Assembly (NCBI RefSeq): GCF_000585215.1
Contig: NZ_AONC01000052.1
Span: forward strand, 44,448-108,447
Source: Imhoffiella purpurea
Lineage (GTDB): Bacteria; Pseudomonadota; Gammaproteobacteria; Chromatiales; Chromatiaceae
Direction of reading: 5' to 3'
Length of the DNA stretch: 64,000 nt
In this document: in pieces, positions 60,191 to 64,000 of the stretch
How positions within the stretch are numbered: position 1 is the first letter of the stretch
Layout: every line of letters starts with the position of its first letter
Notes under the pieces: model-generated
Seen by the model: the letters and a program-made list of their open reading frames with translations, nothing else
What the model was told of the DNA's origin: nothing
Database searches by the model: none
Made by a program: the position numbers and the translations under genes

Positions 60191-60766
60191 TCAGAGCGGT
60201 TTGGAGAGCGTGAAGGCACCGCGGATGTCGCCCAGGGAGAAGCCGCGCGCCTGGTCGTCAGGGTAATTCTCGTCCAGGGCGGCTGTCACCTCCGGCGTGA
60301 TCTGGCTGCCGTGACAGGCCAGGCAGACCTCCTGGGTCGGGATCGCCTTCATGAAGCGGAATCGCTGGCCATTCTCGGTGTCGACCACCTCGGAGTAGGC
60401 CATGGTCTCGATCGATTCGCCTTCCGCCTTGCGCTCCTCGAACTGGTTCAGCACGGAGCGTTCCCATTCGTCGGGTGTGTTGAGTGCGGCATTGCGCACC
60501 CCGAGGCTGGTCCGCCCGACCTCCCAGCCGCTGCTGTGGCCGAGGCTGGAGGCGATGGCCGGCGCGCGTTCCTTGCAGACGCGGATGGACTCGACCGGGC
60601 CGCCCTCTTGCATGGCGGTCTGGAGCTCGCCCTGCAGTTGGGTGGCGAATTCCTTGATGAGGCCCTTGGCCTCGACGACCTTCGGGTCGGTCGCGGCCGT
60701 CTCGGCGAGCGCGGTGCCGCTGGTCGTGAGCAGTGCGAGCGCGATCGCTTGGCTGATCTTGTGCAT
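60191..60766 (-). CDS. Periplasmic one-haem protein of the DUF3365 (Tll0287-like) type
   Basis: This 191-residue protein starts at ATG 60766 (AGGAG nine bases upstream). The Sec signal is ISQAIALALLTTSGTALA. A helical sensor-like domain follows (IKEFATQLQGELQTAMQEGG, AIRVCKERAPAIA-type segment, WEVGRTSLGVRNAALNTPDEWE), then one c-type haem site CLACHG (CxxCH near residue 155). DUF3365 domains bind haem and are often redox or gas sensors. Lacking a membrane output domain, it probably acts as a free periplasmic redox or sensor subunit. Confidence 0.88.
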   Translation of the reverse strand: MHKISQAIALALLTTSGTALAETAATDPKVVEAKGLIKEFATQLQGELQTAMQEGGPVESIRVCKERAPAIASSLGHSSGWEVGRTSLGVRNAALNTPDEWERSVLNQFEERKAEGESIETMAYSEVVDTENGQRFRFMKAIPTQEVCLACHGSQITPEVTAALDENYPDDQARGFSLGDIRGAFTLSKPL

Positions 60767-60978
60767 GAGTCGATTCTCCTCGTTGTTCGATAGCGTGCTG
60801 ATGCGTTCCTGAAGGTTGCGGTCGATCGCATCCGGGGCGATGTTCGCACCCTCTTTAGTGTGAGGGTCGCGGACCCCGGTGCCTTTGATGGATCGCATTC
60901 TCGGAATGCCTCGGTGCGTCGCTGTATCCGGCCGAAGGCCGTGCTTGGCAGATCTCTCCGATCGGTGTGCGGCCGTCT

Positions 60979-64000
<3,022 letters not shown>

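Overview
The window is GC-rich chromosomal DNA (third codon positions are overwhelmingly G/C) from what is most likely a diazotrophic gammaproteobacterium, probably a purple sulfur bacterium of the Chromatiaceae or a close relative. The main support is an Azotobacter-like nitrogen-fixation accessory operon (nifV-cysE-TPR-nifW-nifZ-nifM-clpX). Typical gammaproteobacterial families (CreA, YihY/BrkB, YqaA, a UPF0434 relative, a large UvrA) and an unusual density of c-di-GMP enzymes also fit. The taxonomic placement is inference; no rRNA is present.

Layout. 0-5.4 kb: the end of an exported Ig-like protein overlapping a 1,620-residue surface protein with 15 PKD domains. 5.4-9.4 kb: a membrane diguanylate cyclase, a UPF0434/Trm112-like protein, an alpha/beta hydrolase fused to a membrane domain, and a small helical (hemerythrin-like?) protein. 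9.4-15 kb: the nif accessory operon on the minus strand, with a -24/-12 (sigma-54) promoter visible upstream of nifV. 15.3-18.8 kb: an M15 peptidase, a V4R-like protein and an MscS channel. 18.9-23.4 kb: an RND efflux pair. 23.8-32.9 kb: a giant kinase-ATPase-GAF-GGDEF protein, an alpha/beta hydrolase, a lipoprotein and a PocR-GGDEF-EAL protein.

32.9-40.2 kb is the most unusual region. A single 1,744-residue protein carries a DEDD exonuclease-like domain, a complete RecQ-type SF2 helicase and a complete UvrD-type SF1 helicase. Its first 111 bp are repeated at about 84% identity 1,027 bp upstream as a truncated gene start. A VapBC toxin-antitoxin module with its own promoter and operator lies between the copies. 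A ZIP transporter follows.

40.2-48.0 kb: small envelope proteins, a PAS/GAF-GGDEF-EAL protein, malQ and a methyltransferase. 48.1-48.8 kb: tRNA-Ser(GGA) with a good promoter, followed by AT-rich DNA and a 5'-truncated Kv-type channel whose breakpoint coincides with an IS-end-like 14-mer. 48.9-51.7 kb: a translationally coupled operon of phosphoglycerate mutase, predicted amidoligase, class-I glutamine-amidotransferase-like hydrolase and YqaA membrane protein, a candidate peptide- or metabolite-modifying system. 52-60.8 kb: YihY, a GH15 glycosidase, a DUF433/DUF5615 toxin-antitoxin pair, a DUF819 membrane protein, a MITE-like repeat, a ParA-like ATPase, CreA, an FAD oxidoreductase and a one-haem periplasmic protein. 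61-64 kb: most of a tandem (double) UvrA running off the right end.

Recurring themes are c-di-GMP signalling (four proteins, two with complementary catalytic losses), nitrogenase maturation, DNA repair or genome defence enzymes of unusual architecture, and two toxin-antitoxin modules.
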